Shown here in pieces: positions 1 to 8,414 of a stretch of 64,000 nucleotides of DNA. Source of the DNA: Methanosarcina sp. MTP4 (GTDB taxonomy: Archaea > Halobacteriota > Methanosarcinia > Methanosarcinales > Methanosarcinaceae); assembly GCF_000970045.1 (NCBI RefSeq), contig NZ_CP009505.1, positions 2,542,001 to 2,606,000 of the forward strand, given 5' to 3'. The notes below the pieces were generated by a model. It ran no database searches. It was not told the DNA's origin and saw nothing but the letters and a program-made list of their open reading frames with translations. The translations under genes were made by a program, and so were the position numbers. How positions within the stretch are numbered: the stretch's first letter is position 1; each line of letters opens with the position of its first letter.

Positions 1-424
1 TGGTGTCCCTGATGAAGCCGATATAATCTCTTATTCTCCCTTTCTGCCCGTACCTTACAAGAGTCCGGTCCTCTACCCAGCGCACTTTCCCGGCCTTTGT
101 TAGAACACGGTATTTCTGGGCATAGTCCCTGATCCCTCTTTCGGAATTGCTGATTACGGCAAAGCCGAAGGCTTCCAGGTCTTCAGGGTGGATAAGGTCT
201 GAGTATAGGAGTTTTCCGTCCTTGAAATCCGCGGCCTCATACCCGAAAAGTGAAACGTTTTCGGAGACAAAATCCACAGGGAACCCTGCCTCTGCTTTTC
301 GCAAAAAAATAACTGAGGGAATGTTTTCCAGAACAGCTTTTAGCTCATCAAATGACCCAAAAGCCTCTAAAAAATCAGGTTTTTCACTGCCGGTCTTTTT
401 CTTTCCGGAAAAACTGTTTTGCAT
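1..424 (-). CDS. PAS/PAC-domain sensor protein, 3' end beyond the window
   Basis: An open frame on the minus strand starts at an ATG at 424 and runs off the left edge, giving about 141 residues. It reads as a PAS domain followed by a PAC segment: DFVSENVSLFGY, then IHPEDLEAF, then YRVLTKAGKVRWVEDRT and DYIGFIRD. This is the classic PAS_3/PAC pattern of Methanosarcina multi-domain sensor kinases. The frame stays open upstream to a GTG at 493, but a TATA-like stretch at about 495-507 makes ATG 424 the likelier start. The output domain (histidine kinase or other) is outside the window, so function beyond sensing is unknown. Confidence 0.75.
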   Translation of the reverse strand, partial: MQNSFSGKKKTGSEKPDFLEAFGSFDELKAVLENIPSVIFLRKAEAGFPVDFVSENVSLFGYEAADFKDGKLLYSDLIHPEDLEAFGFAVISNSERGIRDYAQKYRVLTKAGKVRWVEDRTLVRYGQKGRIRDYIGFIRDT

Positions 425-594
425 CTCATTTCTGGTAATAGTGGTCCCCCTCGCAAGATTTTTCAGGCTTATCTGCTTGTGGCGCCTGTCCACAGTATCT
501 CTATTATAAAAAGGAAATTTATTCAATAAAAACTATTCTTTTTGATAACCATTCCTTTTGTTCATCCCGTCAGCCCGGTGGAAAATTCAAAACA

Positions 595-697
595 GAAGGA
601 ATGGTAAAAAGGAATGAAAGAAGGAATGAAAGAAGGAATGAAAGAAGGAATGAAAGAAGGAATGAAAGAAGGAATGGAAAAAGGAATGGAAAAAGGA
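595..697. repeat. 12-bp tandem repeat (GAAGGAATGAAA)
   Basis: About eight head-to-tail copies of a 12-bp GA-rich unit lie just after the stop codon of the winged-helix regulator gene. The last copies drift to GGAATGGAAAAA. It is noncoding; the small open frames through it are translations of the repeat. The rest of 425-720 holds only the promoter region of the PAS gene. Confidence 0.85.
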
Positions 698-720
698 GCT
701 TACGGCATTTTTCGCTTGCT

Positions 721-1590
721 TTAAGCCTCTCCAACTTCAGAATAGATCCGTGAAAGCCCCTGGAGTGTAGAAAATCCCTTTCGGGTGATGATGTAGTCTC
801 CACGTTCGCTTCTCTGCAGGATCATCCCGGTGTCGAGGAGTTTCTGGAGGTGGAAGAGGAGGTTTCCGCCCCTGAGGCCGGTCAGTTTTGAAAGCTCGGA
901 GAAGGTCTTGCTTTCCCCGGAAAGAGCCTTTAGCATAAGAAGGCGCTGTTTGTTAGCAATAGGCTCGCAGATTTCGGAGACCAGCTTTTCGGGTGGCATT
1001 TCGCTGATATTTCCTTTTTTGCCTTCTTCTTCCCGGTCCTCGTAGATCTGGAGGGAGCGCATGAGCTTGACCTGCTTTTCAAAGAGGGAAGTTGCTTCCG
1101 AAAAGCACTTGCTGCACTGGGGAGTTTTTGCCTCTTTCCGGAGTTCCTCCAGCCTGCTCCTGTACTGCTTTACGGTCTCTGAGTCGACCTTTCCCCTGCC
1201 AACCAGCCCAGCAGTTTCCTGCAAGATGTCCTTAAATGCCGTTTCGCAGAACTCCCGCATCCCGCAGTCCCGGGTCATGTTGTTGTGCATCCTCTCGTTT
1301 GCGTCCTCACAGATGTAGTCAACCATGGGCTTCATGAAGTTCTTTCTCATCTCTGTCAGCATCCCTTCGATATGCTGCTGGTTTGCCCGCTGCAGGAAGC
1401 GGGAGAACTCGTTTCGAAGGGAGGTAACTTCTTCTTTTATGGAATGCAGTTCTTCAAAGTAACTACTCTCAACATCATATTTCAAAAAATAGTCAGGGAC
1501 ATTTTCAAGTGAACTTATGGGTTCCCCGGTTACTGACTGGCTATTTTTTCCGCTCAGGTTTGGACTCTCTGTTAGGGGTTCGGAGTTCAT
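721..1590 (-). CDS. Winged-helix (ArsR-like) transcriptional regulator
   Basis: 289 residues. The C-terminal ~90 residues form a winged helix: IANKQRLLMLKAL, then FSELSKLTGLRGGNLLFHL (recognition helix region), then a wing around RGDYIITRKG. The central part is helical and rich in charged residues, with Cys at CEDANERM, TRDCGMREFC and CSKC that could bind metal or form a redox centre. The N-terminal ~40 residues look disordered. The gene is divergent from the small Cys protein at 1804; they share the 213-bp region that carries an inverted motif, so it is a reasonable candidate regulator of that gene (inference). Family assignment rests on the HTH pattern alone. Confidence 0.75.
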   Translation of the reverse strand: MNSEPLTESPNLSGKNSQSVTGEPISSLENVPDYFLKYDVESSYFEELHSIKEEVTSLRNEFSRFLQRANQQHIEGMLTEMRKNFMKPMVDYICEDANERMHNNMTRDCGMREFCETAFKDILQETAGLVGRGKVDSETVKQYRSRLEELRKEAKTPQCSKCFSEATSLFEKQVKLMRSLQIYEDREEEGKKGNISEMPPEKLVSEICEPIANKQRLLMLKALSGESKTFSELSKLTGLRGGNLLFHLQKLLDTGMILQRSERGDYIITRKGFSTLQGLSRIYSEVGEA

Positions 1591-1684
1591 GTCAGGTACC
1601 TTCTTTATGCTATATTTTGCATTGAAAAGGTTTTAACTTTTTCGTAAACTTCTTCTAATTTATTGTGAACGTTCTCTTTAAAAG

Positions 1685-1726
1685 GTCATTTTTCTGTACT
1701 GCGTGCTATTTGTACATAATCATGAC
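1685..1726 (+). promoter_or_regulatory. Inverted operator GTCAT-N5-TGTAC, copy A
   Basis: GTCAT-TTTTC-TGTAC at 1685-1699 faces its inverse GTACA-TAATC-ATGAC at 1712-1726, with a 12-nt gap. It lies immediately upstream of a TATA-like stretch (about 1731-1745). The same arrangement is found before the paralogous gene at 2836. Confidence 0.7.
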
Positions 1727-1771
1727 GCTCAAATTTATATGTATACAGCACATTTTTAAAATATGTAAACT

Positions 1772-1789
1772 ATATATTGTACAATATAT
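1772..1789 (+). promoter_or_regulatory. 18-bp perfect palindrome between TATA box and start
   Basis: ATATATTGT followed by ACAATATAT is a perfect dyad without a loop, overlapping the GGAGG ribosome-binding site region of the gene at 1804. Its position downstream of the TATA box fits a repressor site. It is absent from the paralogue's promoter. Confidence 0.5.
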
Positions 1790-1803
1790 GGAGGCATTGA
1801 CAT

Positions 1804-2112
1804 ATGGAAATAGAAGAACACCACGCCGCATGGAGGCGTTTTTGCCGGCCATCGGTCTACGAAGAAGTACAGTCTACCCAGGAAGAAGAATGTGTGATTT
1901 CGAGTTTTATTGACACTACGGACTCCGCGCACCCCATCACTGCTTTTGTTTTGAATGCCAGTGACGAACAGCTTGAAGCCTTCGGCTACCTTAACCAGTG
2001 GATGCAGCACTACGGAATCCGGTTCTGCAACTCAGACTCCTGTGAGTGCGAGCACACAGAGGTCTTCCACGGAGCCTTACGGCTTGCGGATCAGCGCCTT
2101 GGTACGGATTAA
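1804..2112 (+). CDS. Small Cys-containing protein, paralogue of the gene at 2836
   Basis: 102 residues, family not recognised. The start is chosen because GGAGG at about 1790-1794 sits ten bases before the ATG. The C-terminal ~60 residues match the 66-residue protein at 2836: NASDEQLEAFGYLNQWM versus NASSEELKAFGFLGQWM, followed by a Cys cluster (RFCNSDSCECEH) and a GAL-helix. The N-terminal 40 residues are unique, acidic, and carry two further Cys. There is no signal peptide or membrane segment. The Cys cluster suggests metal binding or redox sensing (inference). Expression is probably controlled through the shared inverted motif. Confidence 0.7.
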   Translation: MEIEEHHAAWRRFCRPSVYEEVQSTQEEECVISSFIDTTDSAHPITAFVLNASDEQLEAFGYLNQWMQHYGIRFCNSDSCECEHTEVFHGALRLADQRLGTD

Positions 2113-2744
2113 GTAGATACACAACCCTCAATCTGCTATAATGTGACTGATTTTGAGCCGTTTTTAATATCTACACACCACACCGTGCAGCGACCGTGTA
2201 CCTACTTTGTTTACATAGGGCTTGTGTGACCTGGCAGATAAACTGCCATTTATCTTTCAGGCATTGAGCCCTAATATTTTTATGTATGTTCTCTTATCAA
2301 TATTTTACCATATTGACCCGCTTTATTATAATAAACACTATTATTTTTCCTATTTATATATTACGCCTGGGTTTCGTCAACTTCCCCCATATTTCACCCA
2401 GGATTTCATACCCCATCGTGCTTAATCCCATCCTTTTTATGTTCTCCACCCACTCATTTTCCAGCTATTAAATTTGTCCGCATAGCCAGACCGCCGTATT
2501 TAAAAATAGTTCCAAAGTTCTGCTTGAATTTTTTACTACTCTCTTCCAGTTGTCACTCCCATTTTATTGTCACTTTCTTCTCATTGTCTTTCTTATCAAT
2601 TACTTTTGTATGCCTACATGATTTGGAATAAAAACCAGAAAAAAAGATCAGGAAGAAAAGAGGAAAAACTCAATAAAAAAGTCCAGAAGAGGGTCAAAAA
2701 GCAGACAAATTTACCATAAATGTCCTCTATTTTAAATTTTTAAG
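2113..2744. other. AT-rich intergenic region without a recognisable gene
   Basis: Stop codons are frequent in all frames, and the two short open frames at 2222-2471 have no ribosome-binding site and an AT-rich, unstructured translation. I see a small hairpin (GGCAG-ATAAA-CTGCC near 2237) and nothing else. Confidence 0.6.
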
Positions 2745-2787
2745 GTCATATTTCTGTACAAAAAAGTGACGTGTACATAATTATGAC
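2745..2787 (+). promoter_or_regulatory. Inverted operator GTCAT-N5-TGTAC, copy B
   Basis: GTCAT-ATTTC-TGTAC at 2745-2759 and the inverse GTACA-TAATT-ATGAC at 2773-2787 are separated by 13 nt, followed by GCTCAA and a TATA-like stretch (AGTATATAAATATA, about 2793-2806). Sequence and order match the element at 1685-1726. Confidence 0.7.
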
Positions 2788-2835
2788 GCTCAAGTATATA
2801 AATATACACAACACTTCACTGTTTGGTGATAATTC

Positions 2836-3036
2836 ATGGAGTTAGAAGACATTAACAACTACGTACAGAATGCCAGTTCCGAAGAACTCAAAGCCTTTGG
2901 TTTCCTCGGACAGTGGATGATGGAAAACGTCCCAAAGTACTGCACATGCCCCTCAAAGTGCTCCGAAAACTGCGAGCTTGCAAAAGCCCTCGGTGGAGCC
3001 CTGCAGGCTGCCGGTCAGAAGTTACAGGGACAGTGA
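2836..3036 (+). CDS. Small acidic Cys-cluster protein
   Basis: 66 residues, family not recognised. A GGTGAT ribosome-binding site lies five bases before the ATG. The fold appears to be a short helical region (SSEELKAFGFLGQWM), a cluster CTCPSKCSENC with four Cys in eleven residues, then an Ala/Gly-rich helix ending in QKLQGQ. The four closely spaced Cys would suit a zinc or Fe-S site. It is a paralogue of the C-terminal half of the protein at 1804 and shares its promoter architecture. A strong terminator overlaps the stop codon, so it is transcribed alone. Confidence 0.8.
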   Translation: MELEDINNYVQNASSEELKAFGFLGQWMMENVPKYCTCPSKCSENCELAKALGGALQAAGQKLQGQ

Positions 3037-3074
3037 ACGGAATCCATCAGGATTCTACTGTCCCTTCCTTTTTT
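3027..3074 (+). terminator. Hairpin plus T-tract terminator
   Basis: GGGACAGT (3027-3034) pairs with ACTGTCCC (3057-3064). Inside it GAATCC pairs with GGATTC around an ATCA loop. TTCC then TTTTTT follows. It overlaps the stop codon of the small Cys protein. Confidence 0.75.
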
Positions 3075-3110
3075 ATTCATTGGATCTAACTCAACTTTTT
3101 TAAGAATTAA

Positions 3111-4397
3111 TTCAAAATTGACCTGTTCTTTTTTTGGCACTTTCCCATAGCCCATGCGATCTACTTTGTGGGCAGGCTGGAAGCCCCGACCGACATGCTC
3201 GAGCGCCTTTATGCCATCACCGCAGAGAAGCTGGAGGATGAAAGGCTTTCCCGCTTTCCTTTCAGGAACGTTGACGAGGCATTCCACTATTTTGCGGACA
3301 GGAAAGACCTGGTGCTCATCCTGGACGAGTTTCCTTACATGGCGAGCACGGAAAGCTCCATCCCTTCGGTTTTGCAGGACTACTGGGACCATAAGATCAA
3401 GGACACAAAGAGCAAGATCTTTGTCTGCGGCTCTTCCATTTCCATGATGGAAAAACAGTTTTTCAACTACTCATCCCCCCTTTACGGCAGGAGGACAAAG
3501 CAGGTCAACCTCCAGCCCCTTAAATTCACAAGCCTGGGAGATTTCTTCCCGGACGCCAGCCTGGACGAGCTAATCGCAATATACGCCGTCCTCGGGGGCA
3601 CTCCTGCCTACCTGCTGGAATACGAAGGCGATATTTTCGAGACAATAAAAGCCCGGGTCCTGAAAAAGGAAGAATTCCTCTACAGGGACGCCGAATTCAT
3701 CCTCCGGGAAGAACTCCGGGAGCCAAGGTATTATTTTACGATCATCCGCTCGATTGCCTTCGGGAACGCAAGCTCAGGCAAAATCATAAACGACACCGGC
3801 CTGTCCAAAGACGTGGTCGGGAAATACCTGCAGGTACTTCAGGAACTGGACATCATAGAGAGGAGAATTCCGGTAACAGAAGGAATAAAGTCCAGAAAAG
3901 GGATCTACCGGATAAAAGACAGCTACTTCAGATTCTATTTCAGGTTCATCTTTCCGAACATCGAGCACATCGAACTGGGGGACAGGGATTTTGTCCTGGA
4001 CAAGATCAAAAGCGCATTCAATAAATACCTGGGACCTGCATTCGAAAACATAATGCTCGAAATCTTAAAGGAAAACAGAAGCCTCCTCCCGATGAAGTTC
4101 AAGAAAATCGGAAGCTGGTGGAAAGGAGAAGACGAAATTGACCTTGTAGCTATGAATGAGAAAACGGACGAAATCCTTTTCGGCGAGATAAAGTACACGG
4201 CCAGAAAAACGAGTGTCAAAGTCCTTAACGATCTCAAAAAGAAAGCTGGAAAGGTCAAGTGGGGCTCTGAGGGATGCAAAGAACATTACCTGCTTGTCAG
4301 CATGAGCGGGTTCGATGAGGAACTGCGGGAGCTTGCGGCTGCTGAAAAAGTTACATTGATTGACAGGGACGTGCTCGAAAAAGTAGTTTTGAAATGA
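3111..4397 (+). pseudogene. Archaeal ATPase (DUF234 type), 5'-truncated without P-loop
   Basis: The readable frame begins at a GTG at 3168, but family-like sequence (HAIYFVGRLEAP) already starts at about 3153 in the same frame. The frame is open only back to a stop at 3108. Archaeal ATPases of this family are about 450-480 residues and begin with a GRRRxGKT Walker A; here that part is missing. What remains is the Walker B region (LVLILDEFPYM), a sensor region (KIFVCGSSISMM), a winged-helix segment (SSGKIINDTGLSKDVVGKYLQVL) and the C-terminal DUF234 nuclease-like domain (WWKGEDEIDLVA, then FGEIKYT). ATP binding should be lost. I read it as a decaying remnant, though the remaining ~410 codons have no further stop. 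Confidence 0.75.
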
Positions 4398-4430
4398 AGA
4401 AACCAGAACCAAGCAGGCAATATGAAAAAG

Positions 4431-4450
4431 ATTATTGTGAACACAATAAT
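4431..4450. other. Inverted repeat ATTATTGTG-AA-CACAATAAT
   Basis: A 9-bp perfect inverted repeat with a 2-nt centre lies 30 bases after the truncated ATPase frame, followed by more TTGT/ACAA motifs. The centre is too short for a good RNA hairpin, so a DNA-binding dyad is as likely as a terminator. Confidence 0.4.
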
Positions 4451-4671
4451 TGTTGTGACAATAATAATTAACAATAGGTTTGTTGACTGGTACGGGGAAG
4501 AGAGGAAAGAGTATTTTGCGGTTTTTTTGAGGAAAGGTTTTACAAAAAAAGCGATGGAGTTTGGCAGAGGAAGAGGGTTTTTGCTGTTTACATTGAAAGA
4601 TTTTGACTGTGTTGAGAGAGATTATCAGGCATCAGGAAGTAACTAAGTAGTAATTAAGTATTTAAGTAATA

Positions 4672-4905
4672 ATAACTAAGTAGTAACTAATAAAATAACC
4701 AATAAATAGCTGATTAATAACGAAGAAGATAACTAAGTAGTAACTAATAAAATAACCAAGAAATAGCTGACTAATAACGAAGAAGATAACTAAGTAGTAA
4801 CTAATAAAATAACCAATAAATAGCTGACTAATAACGAAGAAGATAACTAAGTAGTAACTAATAAAATAACCAAGAAAGAAATAAGTAGTAACTAACAAAA
4901 TAACC
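4672..4905. repeat. 57-bp tandem repeat, about 3.7 copies
   Basis: The unit begins AACTAAGTAGTAACTAATAA and ends CGAAGAAGAT. Successive copies differ at one to three positions. Because 57 is a multiple of three, the minus strand shows a spurious 19-residue repeating peptide. Related TAACTAA/AAGTAACTA strings recur after the next gene (6505-6585), so the gene at 4948 is bracketed by the same repeat family. Confidence 0.85.
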
Positions 4906-4947
4906 GTGATAAGGGGTAAGCTAATGAAATCTGAATGGGGGATCTGA

Positions 4948-6501
4948 TTGGCGCTTCCGGTTAACGTCCACGAACTCATCACCGGGCTCACAGTCGAATG
5001 GGAAAGGCTGGAATTCAAAGGATCCTGGAATCCCGAGTCCATTCTTCACTCGATGTGTGCTTTTGCAAACGACATCAACAACTGGGGAGGGGGCTACATC
5101 ATTGTCGGAATCGAGGAAAAGGACGGAAGGCCGATCCTTCCACCCGCAGGCCTTGATCTCGGCCAGATTGATGCATACCAGAAAAAGCTTCTCGAACTCT
5201 GCCACCTGATGACCCCAAATTACTTCCCGGTAGCTGTGCCCGAGGTATTCCAGAAAAAACACATTCTTATAATCTGGTGTGCGGGTGGGGATACACGGCC
5301 GTACAGGGCACCCAGAACTCTCGGCAAGAAATCCGAATCCGTATATTACGTCCGGCGCTTTTCCTCTACGGTCCGTGCCAGTTCCTCCGAGGACCAGCAG
5401 CTATTCAAACTTGCTGCCAAAGTACCCTTTGACGACCGGATAAACCAGAACGCTGACCTGGAAGACATGAATTTTACCCTTATCAAAGCCTTTTTGAAAG
5501 AGGTCGGAAGCGACCTCTATAAAACCGCAGATTCCATATCCTTCAAAGGCCTCTGTCTTCAGATGCAGATAGCAAGGGGACCTCCCGAATACCTTAAACC
5601 TGTAAACGCAGGCCTGCTCTTCTTCAACGAAAACCCGGACAGGCTGTTCAACGGGACCAGAATAGAAATCGTCGAGTACTACGATGAAATAGGAGACCGC
5701 TTCACGGAAAAAATCTTCACGGGACCCCTCCACATCCAGCTCAAAAACGCCCTCCAGTATTTGAAAAATCTGGTCCTGAAAGAAGAGGTAAGGAAAGTCC
5801 CGGACCGGGCAGAAGCCCTCAGATATTTCAACTATCCTTACAGAGCCCTTGAAGAAGCCCTCGCAAACGCCGTCTATCACAAAAGTTACGAAGAAAGGAG
5901 CCCTATCGAAGTAAACGTCCGCCTGGACAGAATCGAGATCCTCTCCTTCCCCGGTCCCGTCCCTCCCGTAAACAACGAAAAACTAAAAAAGCCCAGGGTA
6001 GCTGCCCGCAACTACCGCAACCGCAGGATAGGGGATTTCCTGAAAGAACTGCACCTTACCGAGGGCAGGAGCACCGGCATCCCCAAGATCCGCCAGGCAA
6101 TGAAAAGAAACGGCTCTCCACCCCCCATCTTCGAAACCGACGACGACCTCAACTATTTCCTGACGACCCTCCCAATCCACCCCGCGTTCATCAGCCAGCC
6201 CCTGGCCGACAGGACTGCCGAAGCCAGATCCGCATACCTGCCCGATGAAAGGTCCCTGGAAATCCTGGAATTCTGCATTAAGCCCAGGAAAAGATCGGAA
6301 ATAATGGAGCACATCGGACTCACCAACCAGACCAAGAACGTCAGGACATCAATAAAGCCCCTGCTTGACCAGGGATACCTTTCATACACGATTCCCACCA
6401 GGCCGAAGGATAGAAACCAGAGGTACCGGACTACGGAGAGAGGAGCAAAGTTGCTTGACGTGTTCTATGAAGAAAAACCGGAACATGTGAGCAGCAGCTA
6501 A
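4948..6501 (+). CDS. AlbA_2 (Schlafen-like)/HATPase-type DNA-binding regulator
   Basis: 517 residues. The order is an AlbA_2 domain in the N-terminal ~150 residues (WERLEFKGSW, AFANDINNWGGGYIIVGIEE), an ATPase-like domain at roughly residues 290-400 (YPYRALEEALANAVYHKSY, RIEILSFPGPVPP, GRSTGIPKI), and a C-terminal winged helix (RSEIMEHIGLTNQT). This is the arrangement of COG2865-type putative regulators. The start is a TTG directly after a TGA: an upstream ATG at 4924 is in frame but closed by that TGA, while GGGGGATC gives the TTG a ribosome-binding site. Targets are unknown; related genes are common in accessory and defence regions. Confidence 0.8.
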   Translation: MALPVNVHELITGLTVEWERLEFKGSWNPESILHSMCAFANDINNWGGGYIIVGIEEKDGRPILPPAGLDLGQIDAYQKKLLELCHLMTPNYFPVAVPEVFQKKHILIIWCAGGDTRPYRAPRTLGKKSESVYYVRRFSSTVRASSSEDQQLFKLAAKVPFDDRINQNADLEDMNFTLIKAFLKEVGSDLYKTADSISFKGLCLQMQIARGPPEYLKPVNAGLLFFNENPDRLFNGTRIEIVEYYDEIGDRFTEKIFTGPLHIQLKNALQYLKNLVLKEEVRKVPDRAEALRYFNYPYRALEEALANAVYHKSYEERSPIEVNVRLDRIEILSFPGPVPPVNNEKLKKPRVAARNYRNRRIGDFLKELHLTEGRSTGIPKIRQAMKRNGSPPPIFETDDDLNYFLTTLPIHPAFISQPLADRTAEARSAYLPDERSLEILEFCIKPRKRSEIMEHIGLTNQTKNVRTSIKPLLDQGYLSYTIPTRPKDRNQRYRTTERGAKLLDVFYEEKPEHVSSS

Positions 6502-6504
6502 AAC

Positions 6505-6585
6505 ATTAGCATGAAAGCTAATAGGCAACTAACAAGTAACTACTAAGTAACTAACAAATAACTAATAAGTAACTAAGTAAATATA
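6505..6585. repeat. AT-rich AAGTAACTAA/CAAATAACTAA short repeats
   Basis: Six or so degenerate 10-12-bp units of the TAACTAA family fill the space between two convergent genes and resemble the 57-bp repeat at 4672-4905. Confidence 0.6.
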
Positions 6586-6593
6586 AACCACTC

Positions 6594-7115
6594 TCAATAC
6601 TTCCGCACCATCTCCGCCTGCCACTCCGTTTCCGGCCACCCTCTCAACCCTCTTGACTTATTAATCCTGTCCAGGTAGTCCACCACCTCATCCGCGGAAA
6701 AACCAAGATCCCTGAGCACACACCCTATAACCGTTCCTGTCCTGCCTATGCCCCCCATGCAGTGGACGACAACTCCCTCTCCTGCATCAATTTTTCTTCT
6801 CACCAGAACCGCTGCCTTCCTGGCAAGCCACTCCTCCGTTGCAGGGTCCTGCGGCGGATTCCCATAGTGCAGGTCTTCCATCTCCGCAGAAAACAGCACC
6901 TTGAGGGGAGAGGGGTTGTAAGAGACCTCCGAGTCGCAGAGGCAGACCACCCCGGAAAAGCCCGCAGCAGCAATCTTTTCCCAGGGAGTGAATACTGCAG
7001 GATAGGTCATACCGGCAAGAAGCGCCGGCTCCTTTAGCACGATGTAGAGGTTCCGGGGCATTCTGATGCCGGCTATTACGGGCATCTCCAGCGAGGTTGG
7101 TAGTGAGGGCATCAT
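6594..7115 (-). CDS. Dual-specificity/tyrosine phosphatase family protein, copy 1
   Basis: 173 residues. The cysteine phosphatase signature HCMGGIGRTG lies at about residues 118-127, with nucleophile Cys119 and phosphate-binding Arg125. A short region before it (CLCDSEVSY, AEMEDLHYGNPP) would supply the general acid. No signal peptide or membrane segment is visible. The start follows a TATA-like stretch at about 7137-7146 with no clear ribosome-binding site, suggesting a short leader. A second copy at 10287 is nearly identical and lies in the same orientation, so the two bracket a lipid-head-group-like operon. The substrate could be a phosphoprotein or a phosphorylated small molecule. Confidence 0.85.
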   Translation of the reverse strand: MMPSLPTSLEMPVIAGIRMPRNLYIVLKEPALLAGMTYPAVFTPWEKIAAAGFSGVVCLCDSEVSYNPSPLKVLFSAEMEDLHYGNPPQDPATEEWLARKAAVLVRRKIDAGEGVVVHCMGGIGRTGTVIGCVLRDLGFSADEVVDYLDRINKSRGLRGWPETEWQAEMVRKY

Positions 7116-7180
7116 GGAAGAAGTAGGGAGGATATGGGATATAAATTATCAGTGGGTTGGGGATGGGAGTGTTGGAAGGA
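6595..7180. repeat. ~590-bp segmental duplication, left copy
   Basis: The phosphatase gene plus about 60 bp of promoter DNA (GATATAAATTATCAGTGGGT near 7137) recurs in direct orientation at 10289-10880. Divergence is limited to scattered substitutions in the coding part. Confidence 0.85.
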
Positions 7181-7435
7181 GTTGGGATCTAAAAGCCGTA
7201 TGGTGGGGAGATAACCCGAATGAAAATTTATATCACTCATTTAAAAAACTTGAAGGCGTAATCATCAGATCAGCCTTTGTTTGAGGCATACCCCACCAGG
7301 ATTATTTATTGGAACTATTATGAATAATATACTCTTTTTTGACCAAATAATCCCAAATTTTAAAACTCTGGGGACAATTTAAATACTAACTACTAGTTAT
7401 ATACATGGTATGAATAACAATCAATTGGATTTACG

Positions 7436-8401
7436 ATGAATGTGAACCACTGCAATCGTGATGATGGAGTTATAACTACAGCATTACTATTGGCAGCTGG
7501 TAAGGGTAGTCGTCTTTATCCTTTAACACGCGACACACCAAAATGTCTTACAATAGTTCATAAAGTATCCATACTTGAACGACTTGTCATCAATTTGAAA
7601 AATCAAGGCTTCAAACGTCTTGTTGTGGTCACAGGGTTCCAGGAAAAATGTATTCGTGATTTTCTGGGAACGCGGGCTGGCGGAATGAAAATCGAATATA
7701 TTTTCAGCCCCCTTTATGAGACCACCAATAACATATATTCGCTCTGGATGGCCCGTAAAATTATTAATGAACCGTTTCTCCTGGTTGAAAGTGATCTTGT
7801 TTTTGACGTATCTCTTCTGGATGACATGTGTTTTCCTGACAGAATTGCCGTTGCACACATGCAGCCGTGGATGAATGGTTCCACTGTCACAATCGATCAA
7901 TCCCAGGATGTTAAGAAGTTCCAATGCGGTACTCTCAAGCCTTTTGATGAGATCAGATACAAGACTGTTAATATTTACAGTTTTTCGCTTTCTTCATGGC
8001 ATAGTATTACAAAAAGACTGGACCAGTACATTTCAGCCGGCAGAGTAAACGACTATTATGAAACCGTATTTGCGGAAATGGTGGCTGATGGTAGTCTCTC
8101 TCTTAAAACCGTCTCTTTTGACAGCAAGCGATGGTATGAAATAGACACAGTTAAGGATCTGGCAGAGGCTGAGAAACTATTTTCGGCGGACAAATCAAAA
8201 ACAATAATTCCTAACAATATCACGCCGCATAGCTCTGGAATATCAAAGTCGTTTTTTCAACAAACAAAAAGAAAGGAGAAGGATACGATTACTCGTTCAA
8301 TTTCCGGTTTGAGGTCATTCCCTCCGTCCAATTCTTTAAAATTAAAGCCAATTCTTAAGGCTAAGACTCCAAAAACAGAAGTGCCACCTAAAAACAAATA
8401 A
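7436..8401 (+). CDS. LicC/MobA-like nucleotidyltransferase, probable phospho-aminoalcohol cytidylyltransferase
   Basis: 321 residues. The nucleotide-binding signature LAAGKGSRLYPL with PKCL at residues 19-38 marks a sugar-nucleotide/phosphocholine type transferase. TTNNIYSLWMARKII followed by LVESDLVFD (metal-binding Asp) and the late motif WYEIDTVKDLAEAE resemble LicC-type CTP:phosphocholine cytidylyltransferases rather than hexose enzymes (family recollection, not a search). The last ~55 residues are a basic, low-complexity tail. It is the first gene of a tight operon with a PLP enzyme and a CDP-alcohol transferase, which supports activation of a phosphorylated aminoalcohol with CTP (inference). 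Confidence 0.75.
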   Translation: MNVNHCNRDDGVITTALLLAAGKGSRLYPLTRDTPKCLTIVHKVSILERLVINLKNQGFKRLVVVTGFQEKCIRDFLGTRAGGMKIEYIFSPLYETTNNIYSLWMARKIINEPFLLVESDLVFDVSLLDDMCFPDRIAVAHMQPWMNGSTVTIDQSQDVKKFQCGTLKPFDEIRYKTVNIYSFSLSSWHSITKRLDQYISAGRVNDYYETVFAEMVADGSLSLKTVSFDSKRWYEIDTVKDLAEAEKLFSADKSKTIIPNNITPHSSGISKSFFQQTKRKEKDTITRSISGLRSFPPSNSLKLKPILKAKTPKTEVPPKNK

Positions 8402-8414
8402 AGAAGGAAAATAC

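Noticed and set aside
4422-4646. 74-residue open frame after the ATPase remnant
   Set aside because: Begins inside an inverted repeat, with no ribosome-binding site and no coding-like composition.
4662-5042. Membrane-like repeat protein on the minus strand
   Set aside because: Its 19-residue repeat is simply the translation of the 57-bp noncoding repeat; no ribosome-binding site, and it runs into the AlbA_2 gene.
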